Positions 20,980 through 34,586 of a stretch of DNA of 64,000 nt are shown in pieces. The stretch's first letter is position 1. Every line of letters begins with the position of its first letter. Location of the stretch: the NCBI GenBank assembly GCA_014529385.2, contig CM043963.1:505501-569500 (forward strand), written 5' to 3'. The position numbers and the translations under genes were made by a program. This DNA is from Adiantum capillus-veneris (Eukaryota > Streptophyta > Polypodiopsida > Polypodiales > Pteridaceae). A model generated the notes under the pieces. That model ran no database searches. It was given only the letters and a program-made list of their open reading frames with translations, and was not told the origin of the DNA.

Positions 20980-22727
20980 AGAGAGATAACGAGAGATGAA
21001 ACGATACCAGAGAGGAGTATGGTTCCATACTTTGCACCCCAAAGTATAAGACCGTCTCAGCTAAGAAAATGGGTAAATAGAAATTACAATGGAATAGGAG
21101 ACCCATACGCCCATGTCTCGGTTTTCAAGTAGGTCCTACGAGCAGAACGAGTAGAGGACTTCCACACGCAGTATGAGGGTTTTGGACTTACATTGGAGGA
21201 CAATGCACAAGCATGGTTTGAACTATTGAACCGAAGAGAGTTCACAACCATTGAGAAAATGTTGGATGAATTTGTTCAAGAATTCTCCAAGAGGGGCATA
21301 AAACATAACACCCTTCCTAAGATTCAGGAATTTAAACAACGTGAAACAGAAACATTGCGACATGCAACACTGCGTTTCAAGCAATATGTTGCTAGATGTC
21401 CTACCCAAGAGTTACCCACGCCAGAAAGTTAGATCCTATTCTTCATCAGAGGACTTAGGAATGAGAATCTCCACAAGGACCTATACATGAAAAGATACCA
21501 AACCTTGGAAGAGGTGACCAAAGCGGAAGATGGTCAGAAGAAGATGAATGATGCGAGTGAGAGAAAGAAAACCGCTGATCTTGAGGATCAAAGAGGGAAT
21601 CTAAGACAAAACCAAGTAAATGTTGAGGAGCAAATCATAGAGAATGTGATGCAACGCATCAACCACTCTGATAGAGTACCAGCCTATAGAATTCCTCAAC
21701 AACGAAGGTGCATGACATGTGAAGGGGACCATCCGACGAAGGTGCATGACATGTGAAGGGGACCATCCGACGCAACATTGTTCTGACTATAGACCTAAGA
21801 CTCCACCAGGGATTGATCATGTTATGTCTCAACCGCCTAGATATCATCCTGTAGCGGAACAAGTGTTCTTAAGTGAAAGACCCATAGATGCTAGAAATGC
21901 ATGTGTGAGTCATGAGCTTCAAATAGAAAGATATGTGGTAGATCAGGGGCCACTTCAAGGTCAATATCAAGTATTGCCACAACAACCAATACGTCCATGT
22001 GACAGATGTGGTAGTAGTGATCACTTGATTAAGGATTGTCCACACCATGACATCATGATAAATGTATATTGTAATGAGTGTGCAATCACACATATGATTT
22101 TGGATTGTCCTAAGAATCCAAGAAAGAAAGGTAAAACGCAACCACATGTTACCTTTCCTTCTACTAGCAAATCAGAGAAAGAATGAGCCGCAACAAAAGG
22201 AGAGACGACAACAACAATAGAGAAAGAAACAATTACAAAAGAACAGGTGCTTAAACAACAAGACGATGAAAGTAACCAAGTTGCTCTAGTAAACGTTGTC
22301 ACAAGAGCACAAGCAAAAGTGCAAGAGCAGAAGCCTACAGATGGAGAGACTAGTAAGAGTTCCCAAAGCCGTAGAAACACTAGACGAGCAAGAAGGACTA
22401 GAATGAAAGCAAGACTAGAAAGGGAGAAAGGAGAAGAAAAGGTTGTTACAGCTAAGTTGGAAACAACTCAAGAGCAACAGACACAGCAAAGGGAAGTTGA
22501 AACCCTTAAACCAACTGAAGCACCCAAGAGTGCTAGTTCAGGAGGATCTATCCTAGTGGACAAAGTGAATGAGCCGTTAGATGCGATTTTACATGCTTAT
22601 GAGGCTAGATTGGCAAATAGGCAGACCTTAGAACAAAGATGGATGACATATCCTTATCCTAAACTAGAGAAGCAGAGGCTAGAAATGTGTAAGCAGCTCA
22701 TTGAAACTGCTCAAGCATTGCTAGAAC
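20980..22727 (+). pseudogene. gag: Element C gag, broken
   Basis: Aligns with element E gag: start block IRPSQLRKWVNRN, then DPYAHVSVF, GLTLEDNAQAWFELL (retrotransposon gag core), FIRGLRNENLHKDL, three CCHC-type knuckles (CMTCEGDHPTQHC, CDRCGSSDHLIKDC, CNECAITHMILDC) and a C-terminal ASSGGSILVDKVNEPLDAI block. Breaks: an in-frame TAG after HVSVFK (about 21130), another TAG at about 21430, and a perfect 34-bp tandem duplication (21703-21736 and 21737-21770) that shifts the frame inside the first knuckle. Coding is cut at 22728 by element D and resumes after 28135. Confidence 0.85.
21703..21770 (+). repeat. 34-bp perfect tandem duplication in gag
   Basis: Two adjacent identical 34-bp units beginning CGAAGGTGCATGACATG. 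As 34 is not a multiple of three, it disrupts the first zinc knuckle of element C gag. Confidence 0.95.
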
Positions 22728-23236
22728 TATTATGGAATTGATATCTTATTATTTATTGCGGTTGTGAAACGTGGAAAAGACTTAACCTAGCTAAGCTATT
22801 ACAAAAGGATATCATATTTTATGCTCTTTATGAGCTTTGGCCATTTATGACCGGCCGGCCAGTTTGTACTCAATTTGACCATTCAAGAAATCTATAAATA
22901 AAATACCTGCACGAGGGAAACGGCCACTCTTGCACGGGGGGGATTGCACCCAGTGTCTGTGTTATTCTCCTCTCCTCTCCCCTCTTCTCTGTGGTCGTGT
23001 AGGCATAGCACTCCTCTCCCCTCTTCTTTGTGGCCGTGTAGGCGTAGCACTCCGTTCTAGGAGGTGCACCTGCACGTGTTCTTCTTCTCTGTCTCTCGCT
23101 CTATGTCTCTCTCTGTTCGCGTACGTCGTTGATTATGTGCGTGTGCGACGATTCAGGTATACCGATTTATCATTTTATGGTATGTATTGTGTTATTATGA
23201 GTATTTTGCAAGGCCATCGCGCATCTGTCTATAGCA
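22728..23236 (+). repeat. Element D 5' LTR (509 bp)
   Basis: Left terminal repeat, ending CA one base before TGGTATCAGAGCC. TATAAATA at 22893-22900. Downstream are pyrimidine-rich sequences including a tandem pair of about 39 bp (TCCTCTCCCCTCTTC..GTGTAGGCATAGCAC) around 22970-23050. The expected first-base TG reads TA, a single transition relative to the right copy. Confidence 0.75.
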
Positions 23237-23237
23237 C

Positions 23238-23254
23238 TGGTATCAGAGCCGTGG
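23238..23254 (+). promoter_or_regulatory. Element D primer-binding site (initiator Met type)
   Basis: TGGTATCAGAGCCGTGG matches the common plant retrotransposon primer site complementary to initiator methionine tRNA. Confidence 0.85.
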
Positions 23255-24454
23255 TTACGCTCTTGGGCATAGAACGATCATGCTGAGAGGCTTAGGAAAT
23301 CGGTAGTCTAAATAAAAGCCAAGGCATTAAAATCAATTATGCTCCTTGTTGTGATGTAGTCTGGATGTAGCTATGGAGATGAGCTAAGTATTTTATTTTA
23401 TTTCATTTTTGCTGCTTTTATTAATTGAATCTACTATGTCTGCACAATTGTTTTCAAGAAGGTACTTAAGTCTAAAAGTTGAGTATAGGAAGCATTTGTT
23501 TCAAGAGAAACAAACACAAATTTGATTAATTAAGGTCTTTATATACGTACCATAATTAGTAGCTCATAAAAAAAAAATAAGAGTATGATGTATCAGACGG
23601 AGTAAGAATCAAGAAATAGAGAAGAAGGAATAGGAAAAAATTCTCTTCCATCACTGTAAGGCAAGTCGTAGAAGCATTAGAAAAGCTATGAGTACATGTA
23701 GGTAAAATTTGAGAAAAAATAAATTCCTCGAACCTCCTCCTTGGTGGAAATTTGAGTAGGCTTTGGTTTCCCGAGTTCTACTTTCTAGTCCCTACGATTC
23801 ATTCCTTTGCCTCAGATATGAATTGGTGCAAAAAGGAGCTTGGGCTAGAACTTGGGTGTACACATTATCATTCTGCAACGTTTGTGGAGAGTGTAGCTAA
23901 TTACCTAGACGTGCTTAGCATTTAAAATTGGTCAATACGATTTCCTTTCCTCTGCTCCAGATATCAGCTAGTGTTGTCCATGGCAGAGAAGAGCTAGCTA
24001 AAATTTGAACATTGCTAGGAGTCCGCAAATGATAGGATGTTCCTTTCTTTGCCTTCGTAGACAATCTATGGTTGGAGAGGAGCCGAGTTCAAGCATATGT
24101 GGAAATCCTTGGAAGAGGACTTCCCTGGTATTGGGTATTGGTATTATCCTCACCCGAGGTTTTTGGAGGGCAACCTCTCTTTCTCTCTCTCCCTCGCGAC
24201 CACCTCCCCATGCGGCTCTGTTGGCAGCTGACCCCCCCTTTAACCACCAACCACACCCTCTCTCTCTCCTTCTCAACATCTGTAGTCGCTATTGTGATGT
24301 ACCTTTTCTCTCTATCTCCCATGCAACCGTTAGAAAATTGTGGACAACCAATTTTCTCTCTGCGCTCACTCGCTACCAGCTACCTATCATTGGCCATACA
24401 CACCACACAAAAAAAAGGGGCGGCTCTGATTACCCAACACTCAGACGTAGCTGA

Positions 24455-24617
<163 letters not shown>

Positions 24618-27288
24618 GCCGACCACGCTTTCACTGTCACTCTTTGAACGTATTCAACCACCCCGCCCCACTTCTCATCGAGTGGACGACCAGAAAATCC
24701 TCCCATATCTCGCTCTCATCCAACCACTTCACTGCAAGCAATACCAACCATTGGATATCCGTCTGTTTCTCTCTCTCTATCTTCATCTCATGCATCCATC
24801 ACCACCCATTAATTCCCTCGTCCATGCAGACTCAAAGGAGCCGCTTGCAGACTCAACAGCAAACCAATAAAGCACACACACAGTGCTCTCCTAATCCGGA
24901 CAAGCCCTTTCTCTCTCTGTCTTTTGGTGGTGTTGGCTGCCTGAAAGAGCCATGCAGGATAACTGACGCACACCATAAGCGACCACTAGTAGAGCCGCCA
25001 CTGCAAGCATGTTCGGTCACCACTCCAGGCCTAGCTAAGTTTTTTTATTACAAATCATGTACACCCTAAGCCCACTCTCCTACATCCTTAACCCACTCTT
25101 AGTTGATTATCTCTTTCTGCAGATTACTGTAAGCCCACACTAGACAAAATACGTGCACACACTCAGCCCCTCTTGTCTCTGTCAACTCATCCATTGCACA
25201 CGCAGTAGCAGTAACCCTTGAGGTAGCTTCCATCGTCAATCTTCCCTAGCAATAGCCACTGCGTTTGCAACTCCCAAAATCAATAGCAATACCGTCTGTA
25301 ACCGCCTTCATCTGGTCAATCCGCAGCTTGCAGGCAGAGGTTGGTGTCCGCATTGTCCTTCATATATTCTGACACCAGAACGAGCCTTGTGGCTTAGTAC
25401 TTCTACAGAAACCCCTCTGAGCAAGAATGGTTTGAGACTAGTCTAGCTGCTTTGCTAGTTGTCTTGTTGTGATCTCGGTTGCCCCTCCATTTTTCCAACC
25501 TCTCATATATATACATCGTAACTCCTTTGAATTTATTGTCATAATGATATTGAACGCATCTTGTGCCCTGACTAATCTTCCACCGACTCCCTTGGTGCTA
25601 CCTCTAATTTGCAGGTTCCTTCTCAATTGTGTTGCCCACAGTAGGTAAGTTCTCATCGTTCTTGCTTCATCATCTTATACCCCTTGTTGCATTGCAAGTT
25701 GTTACAATACTATCCACTCTAGGATAAATATGTGCTTGCACCTTGCAACACATGCAACACAATAACCCATGCACATGAATATCTACATCTAAGAAGGACA
25801 ATTGTTGCCATGGAGCTTGAAACTTTTTATATGACAGGACACACATCGATTGCTATAAGTTTATGTAGCTTTTTGTTGAGGCAGCTCAAGACTGATTGGG
25901 CCCAACAAAAAGCTGGTTGTACATGTAGGATTGAGCATGCTACTCGACACATGGTAGTAGTGATAGAGCCACTAGATATTGACAATGGCAATGGGTCTTG
26001 GTAAATTGACAATGGCAATGGGTCTTGGTAATGGTTGGGTGCGTGAAATATTATGGCGCCCACAAAATTGTGTACTGTGTTGGGCACATTGGTAGGTACC
26101 AGTAGTGTTTTCAAGACAGTTACGCTCACCAATTTTCTCCAGCTGGACATAGATCGCTAATGATCAGTACTCTTGCATATGGTGTAGTGTTTCTCTAAGA
26201 TGAAATGAACGGTAAGGATCCAACTCCATAGCTTGTTGCAATCATCGTAAGCCTTGATCCAGCTGACTAGTAACAAAAGGCATTGTGCTCAGTGACGATA
26301 AGTCAATACAATCATTGTTGCTTAAGCTTAATAGCACTTGTTATATTTAATAAAAGGAGGGCTTTTTTATTCTTTCTTTCTAGGTTTTTTTTACTTTTAT
26401 TTTCCACTTCAAATGTCCTGCTGGGAATTGAACCTAGCCCGCACCAAGAAATTTGCAAATGAGCAATGAGGATGCTTCTGAGGATAAGGTACTACATAAA
26501 CATAATGGCCCAGGATCTCCAAATCGGATCTGGTTCCTATATTTTATGTTTGTTTGTGACTCTCGTGGATCTAAGCTATTAAAATTAAAATTGTAGAGTT
26601 TTTCTTCCTACTCAGTTGTCATCCTCTCTCTATCCATACTATAAACTAATAAGGCGGAATATGATTTTATTTTATGGCCAATTGTTAAATCCAAATTAAC
26701 ACATTTTGAATTTGATAACTATACTTTGGTGTCAGTTTGCTAGCTACAATTGTCTCCTACTTGTACCTCTCTCCCAACGCACAAACTGGTACATATTTCC
26801 AGATGTAGTACATCATCCAAAGTCTAATGATTTACAAAAAGCACACAATTTCTCTCCACATTTTCAATTTTTGGTTTTGAAAAATATTCTCATAAACACA
26901 AGCAAACATACACTAATAGCACTCTCTCAAAATTCTATAATTTTCAAAGTCCTACACATATACCATTCCATAGAACAACACGGTTACATAAATTCAACGC
27001 ACATGGCTTATTTATCAGCTTGATTACTATCTATTTTTTTATGACAGTATGGCTCTTTCAACTTACTTGCATTCTCTAACATTGTGCCAATACTTGTATT
27101 AAATGAAATGGCTATTGCGATCATTTCACATTGAGCTATGCAGCTACACACATGAGCCGAGGTGCTTCCGCTAATGCATAACAATTTGTTAGCACTTTGT
27201 TACTCAACCTTTCTCCAATGTGGTGTGAACAAGGTACTATATTTTTAATGTTTTTATGCCCGGTCTAGTCCATTGGTCACATACACAC

Positions 27289-27483
27289 AGATTCGCCGAT
27301 TTAGGCAGTGTGTGGATACTCACCTTGGTGCAGCTCCACTGATTTAGGCAGCACATTGAAAATTATAGATTCATGAATTTTTAAACAATACCAAATGCAG
27401 ATTCGCCAATTTAGGCACTATTAGTGCAGATTCGCCGATTTAGGTAGCACGTCTTATTGGTGTAGATTTGCCGATTTAGGCAA
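27289..27483 (+). repeat. Interspersed AGATTCGCCGATTTAGGCAG repeats
   Basis: Five copies of a roughly 20-bp motif at 27289, 27337 (partial), 27399, 27428 and 27464, with irregular spacing (29-62 bp), close to the right LTR of element D. Confidence 0.85.
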
Positions 27484-27922
27484 CATCAATCACAAAATCA
27501 TGTTGCAGTGGCTGGCCACCACTATAACTGGTATGATTTTGTTACCCGGGTAGATAATGAAAGTGATTTGGATTCGGACTTATATTGTGGAATTGGTATT
27601 GGATTGGGATTTGATATCTGATGATTATTTTGTCACGGTAGTGTTTATGTGATGGGACTTGACATTATGAGATTAATGATGAGTGTGACCAATGATATCC
27701 TGATTCATCAGGGTATGACATATACTGCTTATTCTAGTGGTATGGGACACTAGAATAGGTAGTATGTGAATGACGGCAGGCATAAGCTAATGTTGTTTAG
27801 TTTCATAAATTTTTCTTTTCTTATGTGATGTTTTTGACACAACATACTAATCACTGTTTTTGACAAGTATTGCTTGCAGATTTTTTCGCAACTGAGGACA
27901 GTTGCTTTCCAACGGAGAGGTA

Positions 27923-28135
27923 TGTTATGGAATTGATATCTTATTATTTATTGCAGCTGTGAAACGTGGAAAAGGCTTGATCGAGCTAAGATATTACAAA
28001 AGGATATCATATTTTATGTACATTTTATTATTCAAGTGCTCTTTATGAGCTTTGGCCATTTATGACCGGCCGGCCAGTTTGTACTCAATTTGACCATTCA
28101 AGAAATCTACAAATGAAATACGTGCAAGTGGGAAA
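27923..28135 (+). repeat. Element D 3' LTR, truncated to U3
   Basis: Matches the first ~190 bp of the left LTR, apart from a small extra segment near 28019, then stops just past the TATA position. The TATA is altered here (CTACAAATG versus CTATAAATA). Beyond 28135 element C coding sequence resumes. A deletion, possibly including a little of element C, probably removed the rest. Confidence 0.75.
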
Positions 28136-29561
28136 TTAAATTAGACGAATTGCCTAGAGAAGAAGTGGATCATAGGGAAGAACCACTACCAAGGTCGTAA
28201 GACTCGAGGGTAGTCCAAAATAAAACAGATGAATCAATGAGGGATTTCCCACCCTATGTTCCTATAGTTGAGGGGGAGTGGCCAGAGGAGTTATGGAAGG
28301 CTGTCCGAGATGCCCAAAAAAGAGAAGAGGATGATGGACCAGCACCATTTCCTGAAATCACATTAGATAGACCACAAATGAGTGTTGCGAGGTCATATTA
28401 TGGTGATGTAGGATCGATAGCCTCCGAAGACAGTAGACCTGCATCGTTAAAAACTTTGCCACATTACATGGGAGATTTTGAGGCAAAGTCTGAGATTGTG
28501 AGAGTTCCATCACAGAGGCTAGGAGGGACAAAAGAATTGGACACAAACATTTTGACTGACTTGCTATCCACGCCAGTGAAGTGCACAATTACGTTAGCAG
28601 AAATTTTGAAAATCAGACCAAGTATGTGGACGGATATAGGAAAATTCTTGGAAAAAATTGGGATCAAAAGCCCGTTAAGGTTCTTGGAAAAAGAGCTAGA
28701 TGAGATCGAGAAGCCTAGATCAAATGCAAGACCGGTAACTCTGAACAAAGTAGGAGAGTACTGTGAAGGAGAAGATGTTAATGCCACTTTGCCTGTCGAG
28801 TACAATGGGATTGAAACGAAAGCTATACTTGACAGCGGAGCAGGAATTGCCATAGCAACAAAACGAATATGGGAGAAATGGGGTAGGCCCGCCTTTAGAA
28901 CAACCAGAATAAAATTACAGTTAGCTGATGGGCATGTGGAAAGACCCATGGGATTGCTAGAAGCGATAGTGGTGTCTTCTTGTGGTATAGAGTATGCGCA
29001 TACTTTTGCCATAGTTGACTTTGGCAAGAAATAAACTATGAAATCATCCTTGGAATACCATTCATGAGGCAACTCAAGATAATACAAGATTGGGGTTATG
29101 ATTATCTATACTTGAGACATGCTAAAACCACAACACGTGTAAATATGAGAAATCATAGTTACCAAGATGTAACTAGAACGCCCGTGGAAGATTTTGATTC
29201 TGCAACACAAAGTGGATCAACAGACCATCCGTGGATGGGCAAAAAGAAAGAAATCTGGATGTGTGGAGCATCGGAATGTAGTGACTTTGGGAGAAATGAG
29301 AATGCCTTAGAGAGGGTCTTAGAAGATGATGCTTACATAAGAGAACCTTTTCCGGAAGAGGCATTAGAATCGCTAGAATGGACTCAGATATTGGCTACTT
29401 TGGATGTCTGTGTTAATGAGACCACACCAACAAAATTTTGCGATGAGAATGGGTATGCCATAGTCCCCTACTACATGCTAAGGGTTATGTGTGAGACAGA
29501 TGAAGAATCTGAGTATGAGTTTGAAACGGGGTTATCAGCTATGGGGATAGCACAAAACTAG
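28136..29561 (+). pseudogene. Element C gag end and protease
   Basis: Continues the gag-protease region after element D. It matches element E in EELWKAVRDAQK/NDLWKQIREAN, LPHYMGDFEAKS/LPSYLGEYEAKS, PSQRLGG and LLSTPVKCTITLAEIL. The retropepsin domain follows: LPVEYNGIETKAILDSGAG, catalytic Asp at 28831 (D-S-G intact), then IKLQLADGHVERPMG and IILGIPFMRQLKIIQDWG. A single-base change near 29030 breaks the frame between FAIVDFGKK and NYEIIL; the downstream part is open as 29064-29561, ending in a conserved block WMCGASECSDFGR and EPFPEEALESLEW. An earlier TAA is near 28198. RT, RNase H and integrase, expected next, are absent. Confidence 0.83.
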
Positions 29562-30835
<1,274 letters not shown>

Positions 30836-32085
30836 GTGACTAGGGCGAGGCCAACCAAGGCGGAGGCGAGACCTCCGCTGATGGACCAACCAGTCGAGGA
30901 TGGTGATGCAAGTGGCTTCACCACCCCACAAAAAATGAAAGCGACTTTCAAGCGGAGGAACAGAGATAGTATACTCTCACCAAGCTCACTGCGAGTAGGG
31001 AAAACCATCAAAGTCCAAGATGATTTAATGATGGAAAGGGTTCAAGTGATGATTAAATCTGAGCTCATCTTTATGAGAGATGACATCAGGAAAGAGATGT
31101 ACACAAATGCAGATAGTTATAAGAATTCTATGTATGCAGATATGAGGAAAGAATTAGATAAAGCGATGCTTGGTAGGCATGATGAGATGTATTTATCTAT
31201 GAAAGGGGAGATGCAGGCTCTAATGCGTGCATAAGTGAATGTAATGGAATGTATTATGCAGAAAAAGTTGGATGAGGCAATTACAAGCTTTGAATCTTGG
31301 AAAACCAATATGGAAAAATGCATGAAGGAAAAATATGCAGTGCTTGTAGAGCTTAAAGGGGAACTTCAGCTTGCAAAATTATGCCCAAAACGGAAGGGGA
31401 AAATCAGCCCTCGATGTTAAAGGAGCTCGAAGATATTAAGGAGCAGGTGAAAACTCTGCGCGAAGGAGAATAACAAAACTCGAAAGAGGCTTCCTCATGG
31501 GCGGAGCGCCTTGTTAAAACACAGGAGAAAGTTGATGAAGCAGAAAAATGGATCGAAGGTGCAAAGAAAGGGAAGGCCCGGATGCCAGAAGCCGCACAGA
31601 CTTCTACCATCATCAATATGACCATTGAGAAGGAACGGAAGAGGAGGACTAGAGCCCTCCATGTGCTTATTACTGGTATCAAAGACATTGAAAATGTAGA
31701 AGACGAAGTGAAGGAACTCTTGCATCCCATGGGCATCCCGGAACCTATGCACACAGGTGCTTGGAGAGTAGGAAATAAGGGAGTGGATGAGAAGGGAAAC
31801 GTCAAAGAGAAAGCACTTATTATGCGTTTCCCGACTTTGGAAACAAGGAAGGAATTCCTGAAGCAGAGACCAGCACTTAAGAAAACTGGAATATTTATGG
31901 GGGATGACCTTACTTTAGCACAAATAGCACATATGCAAGTGTTGATGCCAGAGATCAAGGCAGCAAGGGAGAAGGGAAAAATTGCCTTTTACAGAGGAGG
32001 GAAAGTAGTGGTTTTGGAAAAAACGCACAGCATGACGGTGCGAGACATATGGGACCACACTCCAGATGGCAGCATGGAATTGTAA
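30836..32085 (+). pseudogene. LINE ORF1 (RNA-binding protein), broken
   Basis: Begins with a basic segment (TPQKMKATFKRRNRDS) and a long charged, coiled-coil-like stretch up to about 31560 (MRKELDKAM, LDEAITSFESWK, ELEDIKEQVKTL). A C-terminal globular part follows: LHVLITGIKDIENVEDEVKE, GAWRVGNKG, ALIMRFPTLETRKEFLKQR, IFMGDDLTLAQIAHMQ. This order fits LINE ORF1 proteins with an RRM-like RNA-binding core and trailing domain. Breaks: TAA at 31232, a frame change near 31410, TAA at 31471. The last 504 bp are open and overlap the next ORF by 20 bp, typical of coupled ORF1/ORF2. Confidence 0.72.
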
Positions 32086-33125
32086 TGGATCATATAGTCT
32101 AGATGTGGGTGCCTTTGAAGATAGCTTCAAAGATAGAGACATTGTCTTTTACTCGGAGACACATCAAAAATCTGGACAGTTGATGCCAAGTGTGACTGGC
32201 TATTTATGGGAGACAGCTTGTCGGCCAGACGCTAGATCCCAGCATGGAAGTCGAGGTTCAGGAGGGGTAGCAGTCTTATGCAAGGAAGAGTTGCAGCCGC
32301 TATTACAGATTGTTTAGAGAGATGACCAGGCGAGATACATGTGGGTGAGACTGAGAGCTGAGACACGCAGAGTCTTATACATTGCTATATGTTACTTTCC
32401 CCCTAGCACATCAGTCTATACCTCACCTAGAGGGCAATCCCCTTTCTCTATACTTGATGATGACATATGGGAGTTCTCTAGAGATGGAGATATCATTCTC
32501 TTGGGAGACTTTAATGCCAGGACGGCCAACTCCCAAACGGTATTTTATGATACCTCGGAGGAGATGCTTAGAGAGATGGATATATCGGAGATGGGACTTG
32601 ACAGACACTCACGGGATAAAGAGCACATAGAGTATGGGAGATATCTCATGGAGATGACAACTACGCATGGTCTGGCCATACTTAATGGTCTAGAGATTTT
32701 TCCTTCATCTGGGGGATTCACATGCTTTCCACATAGACATGGGGCCAGTACAGTGGACTATGTCATGACTTCACCGAGCTTCATCTCTCATATTCAAGAT
32801 CTCAGTGTGGGCCCTAGTCCTGTTGGAGTAGCAGTGGACCATGCTCTCCTGACTTTTTCAGTCCCTTTCCAGTATAGTGTCTCTCAGACACCACGGAGGA
32901 TTGCACACACACGATATACTTTTACACCAGAGACGCATTCAGTTTATGTGGAAGAGATTTACAGACAGATGGGGGCAGCCGAGCCTGTATATACAGTGGA
33001 GGAGATCACCACTTTATTGACAGAGATCTTGCATGGGGCAGCAGCAGAGGCATACCCACACACTCAACCAGATTAGAGAAGACGTTCTGGGAACATGCCT
33101 CAGAATAGTTGGTATGATGAGGAGA
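32066..33125 (+). pseudogene. LINE ORF2 endonuclease domain, truncated before RT
   Basis: Apurinic-endonuclease-like domain from the ATG: AAWNCNGS (Asn), YSETH (Glu), AICYFPP (Tyr), ILLGDFNAR (Asp, Asn), STVDYVM and VAVDHALLTF (Asp-His). All expected catalytic positions are visible. In-frame TAGs at 32315 and near 33074. After the PQNSWYDEEM motif that normally leads towards the RT, sequence changes at about 33125, where element E's LTR is inferred to start. No RT and no 3' end with poly(A) is present. LINEs normally lose the 5' end, so loss of the 3' half implies a later deletion. Confidence 0.8.
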
Positions 33126-34051
33126 TGTTAGAAGCTGGACACACCCCACGGCATCTAACTACTCGACGGACTATTATTTTTGTAATTATTCATTCATTGA
33201 GGAAAACCCGATTTTTCACATTGTACATATTGGGACTTACAGAAGTTTCCAGATTGTATCCCAGTTTTGATAGTTAGATTGAGTAGATGGTTGATTTTGG
33301 AACTTTAGGGTTTGAGAAGTTGTAAGGTATATATACCACTTTTTGACCTTAATGAAGGACCTTTTTGTCATTTTAAACAAGTTTGAAATCTGTGAGTGAG
33401 CGTACTGTGTATGTGAGAGAGACTGTGAGCTTCATCTTGACGCTACGTGTGCTATGGTGGTCGGAATCGGCTACGGAGAAGTGCAGCGTGTTGCCCCCGA
33501 CAAGAGCTACAAGCCGATACCAACATTGCGCGCGTACGGTCCGGCTTTGGGAGCTCCTTCTACGAGCTTCATCGGTTGTTTGGGTGAGCATACGTTATCT
33601 GATTTCACATTGCGGCATATCCACGCGTTCACATTGAGTAGAGATACGCATTAGGCACTTCAGAAACAAAGACCTGCAGATTTCGGCCAGACATCCTACG
33701 TGTTTCTGCAGCGGGTGTTTTGGGTTGTGATTTCGGCTTATAGACCTTAGGGAGAGCGGCCTATAGGTATTAGTAGGGTCTGCTTCTAGTTCTATGGTGT
33801 TTCGAAAGTGTTTGATGGGTGTTCGGCTCTAACAAGCGTTGTAGGAAGATTCCTCTTTTGTACTTTTGAAGACTGTGACTTAGACAAATGGTAGGGACCT
33901 CTACAGGAATTAGTTAGGAGTCGGTCGAGTGTAGTTTGACACCTTATGCTTGCTTCCACGCACCTATGGGTCGAGCTTCTTCCTTAGCTGACATTACTTG
34001 TTAGGTGAGTTCTTGCTGTGCTGACGTCCGTCGCGGCGTACGCGTCCAACA
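33126..34051 (+). repeat. Element E 5' LTR (about 926 bp)
   Basis: The right end is firm: CA one base before TGGCGCCGCTGCCGGGGA. The left end is inferred from TGTTAGAAGC, which resembles element C's TGTTGAAAGG and starts where LINE similarity ends. TATATATA at 33328-33335 is 716 bp before the LTR end (707 bp in C's LTR), supporting homology. A half box is at 33689-33702. No matching 3' LTR is in the window. Confidence 0.65.
33689..33702 (+). promoter_or_regulatory. LTR half copy of the element E box
   Basis: AGACATCCTACGTG equals the left arm of the 24-bp leader palindrome of elements E and H plus a CG-to-TG change at the centre. It lies about 360 bp before the LTR end, matching the place of the box variant in element C's LTR. 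Confidence 0.6.
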
Positions 34052-34052
34052 T

Positions 34053-34070
34053 TGGCGCCGCTGCCGGGGA
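34053..34070 (+). promoter_or_regulatory. Element E primer-binding site
   Basis: TGGCGCCGCTGCCGGGGA, one base after the LTR; differs from that of element C by one base. Confidence 0.87.
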
Positions 34071-34586
34071 CGAAAACCTTAGGTGACCGAGACTAATTCT
34101 TGAGGATTGGGATTTTTGGCTCTCCAAGAGTCTTGCTTTACGTTTAGACAGGATCAGAGGGTGGAGGACTCTCTAGGTCTTAGAGGGAGTCTAGGAAGCG
34201 TGTGTCTGGCCTAGATCCTTCGACTTAGGTATAGGAGGTAGACTGAGGTAGTTTTAGGTAATAGTCGAGTTCTAGAGTAGGAGTTGGAGTGGTAGAAGCG
34301 GTGAGAGGAGAGCTTGAGAGTCCGGAGAGGCCAAAAAGCAACCAAAAACACCATTATCACCATTTCTTCATGATAGGTAGGAGTAGAGTAAGTAGGACAT
34401 CATGATTCAGATCTAGAGCATTTCATGCATGTACACTTGCTTGGTAGAATCATTACAATTTTGTAAAAGACGCAAAAGTGTGGTCGAAAGCCTAATTGAA
34501 GTCCAAAAGTTACTGTGAGTGTTTCTGATAGGTCTACAGAGCATGAGGGGCATTCCTGTCAGAAAAATTTTTAATTTTAGGCCAAG

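Noticed and set aside
25732-27023. ORFs of about 90-107 aa inside element D
   Set aside because: No recognisable domain, both strands similar in openness; treated as non-coding.
32423-32608. Minus-strand ORFs under the LINE endonuclease and under RT/integrase genes
   Set aside because: Shadow frames opposite well-supported domains.
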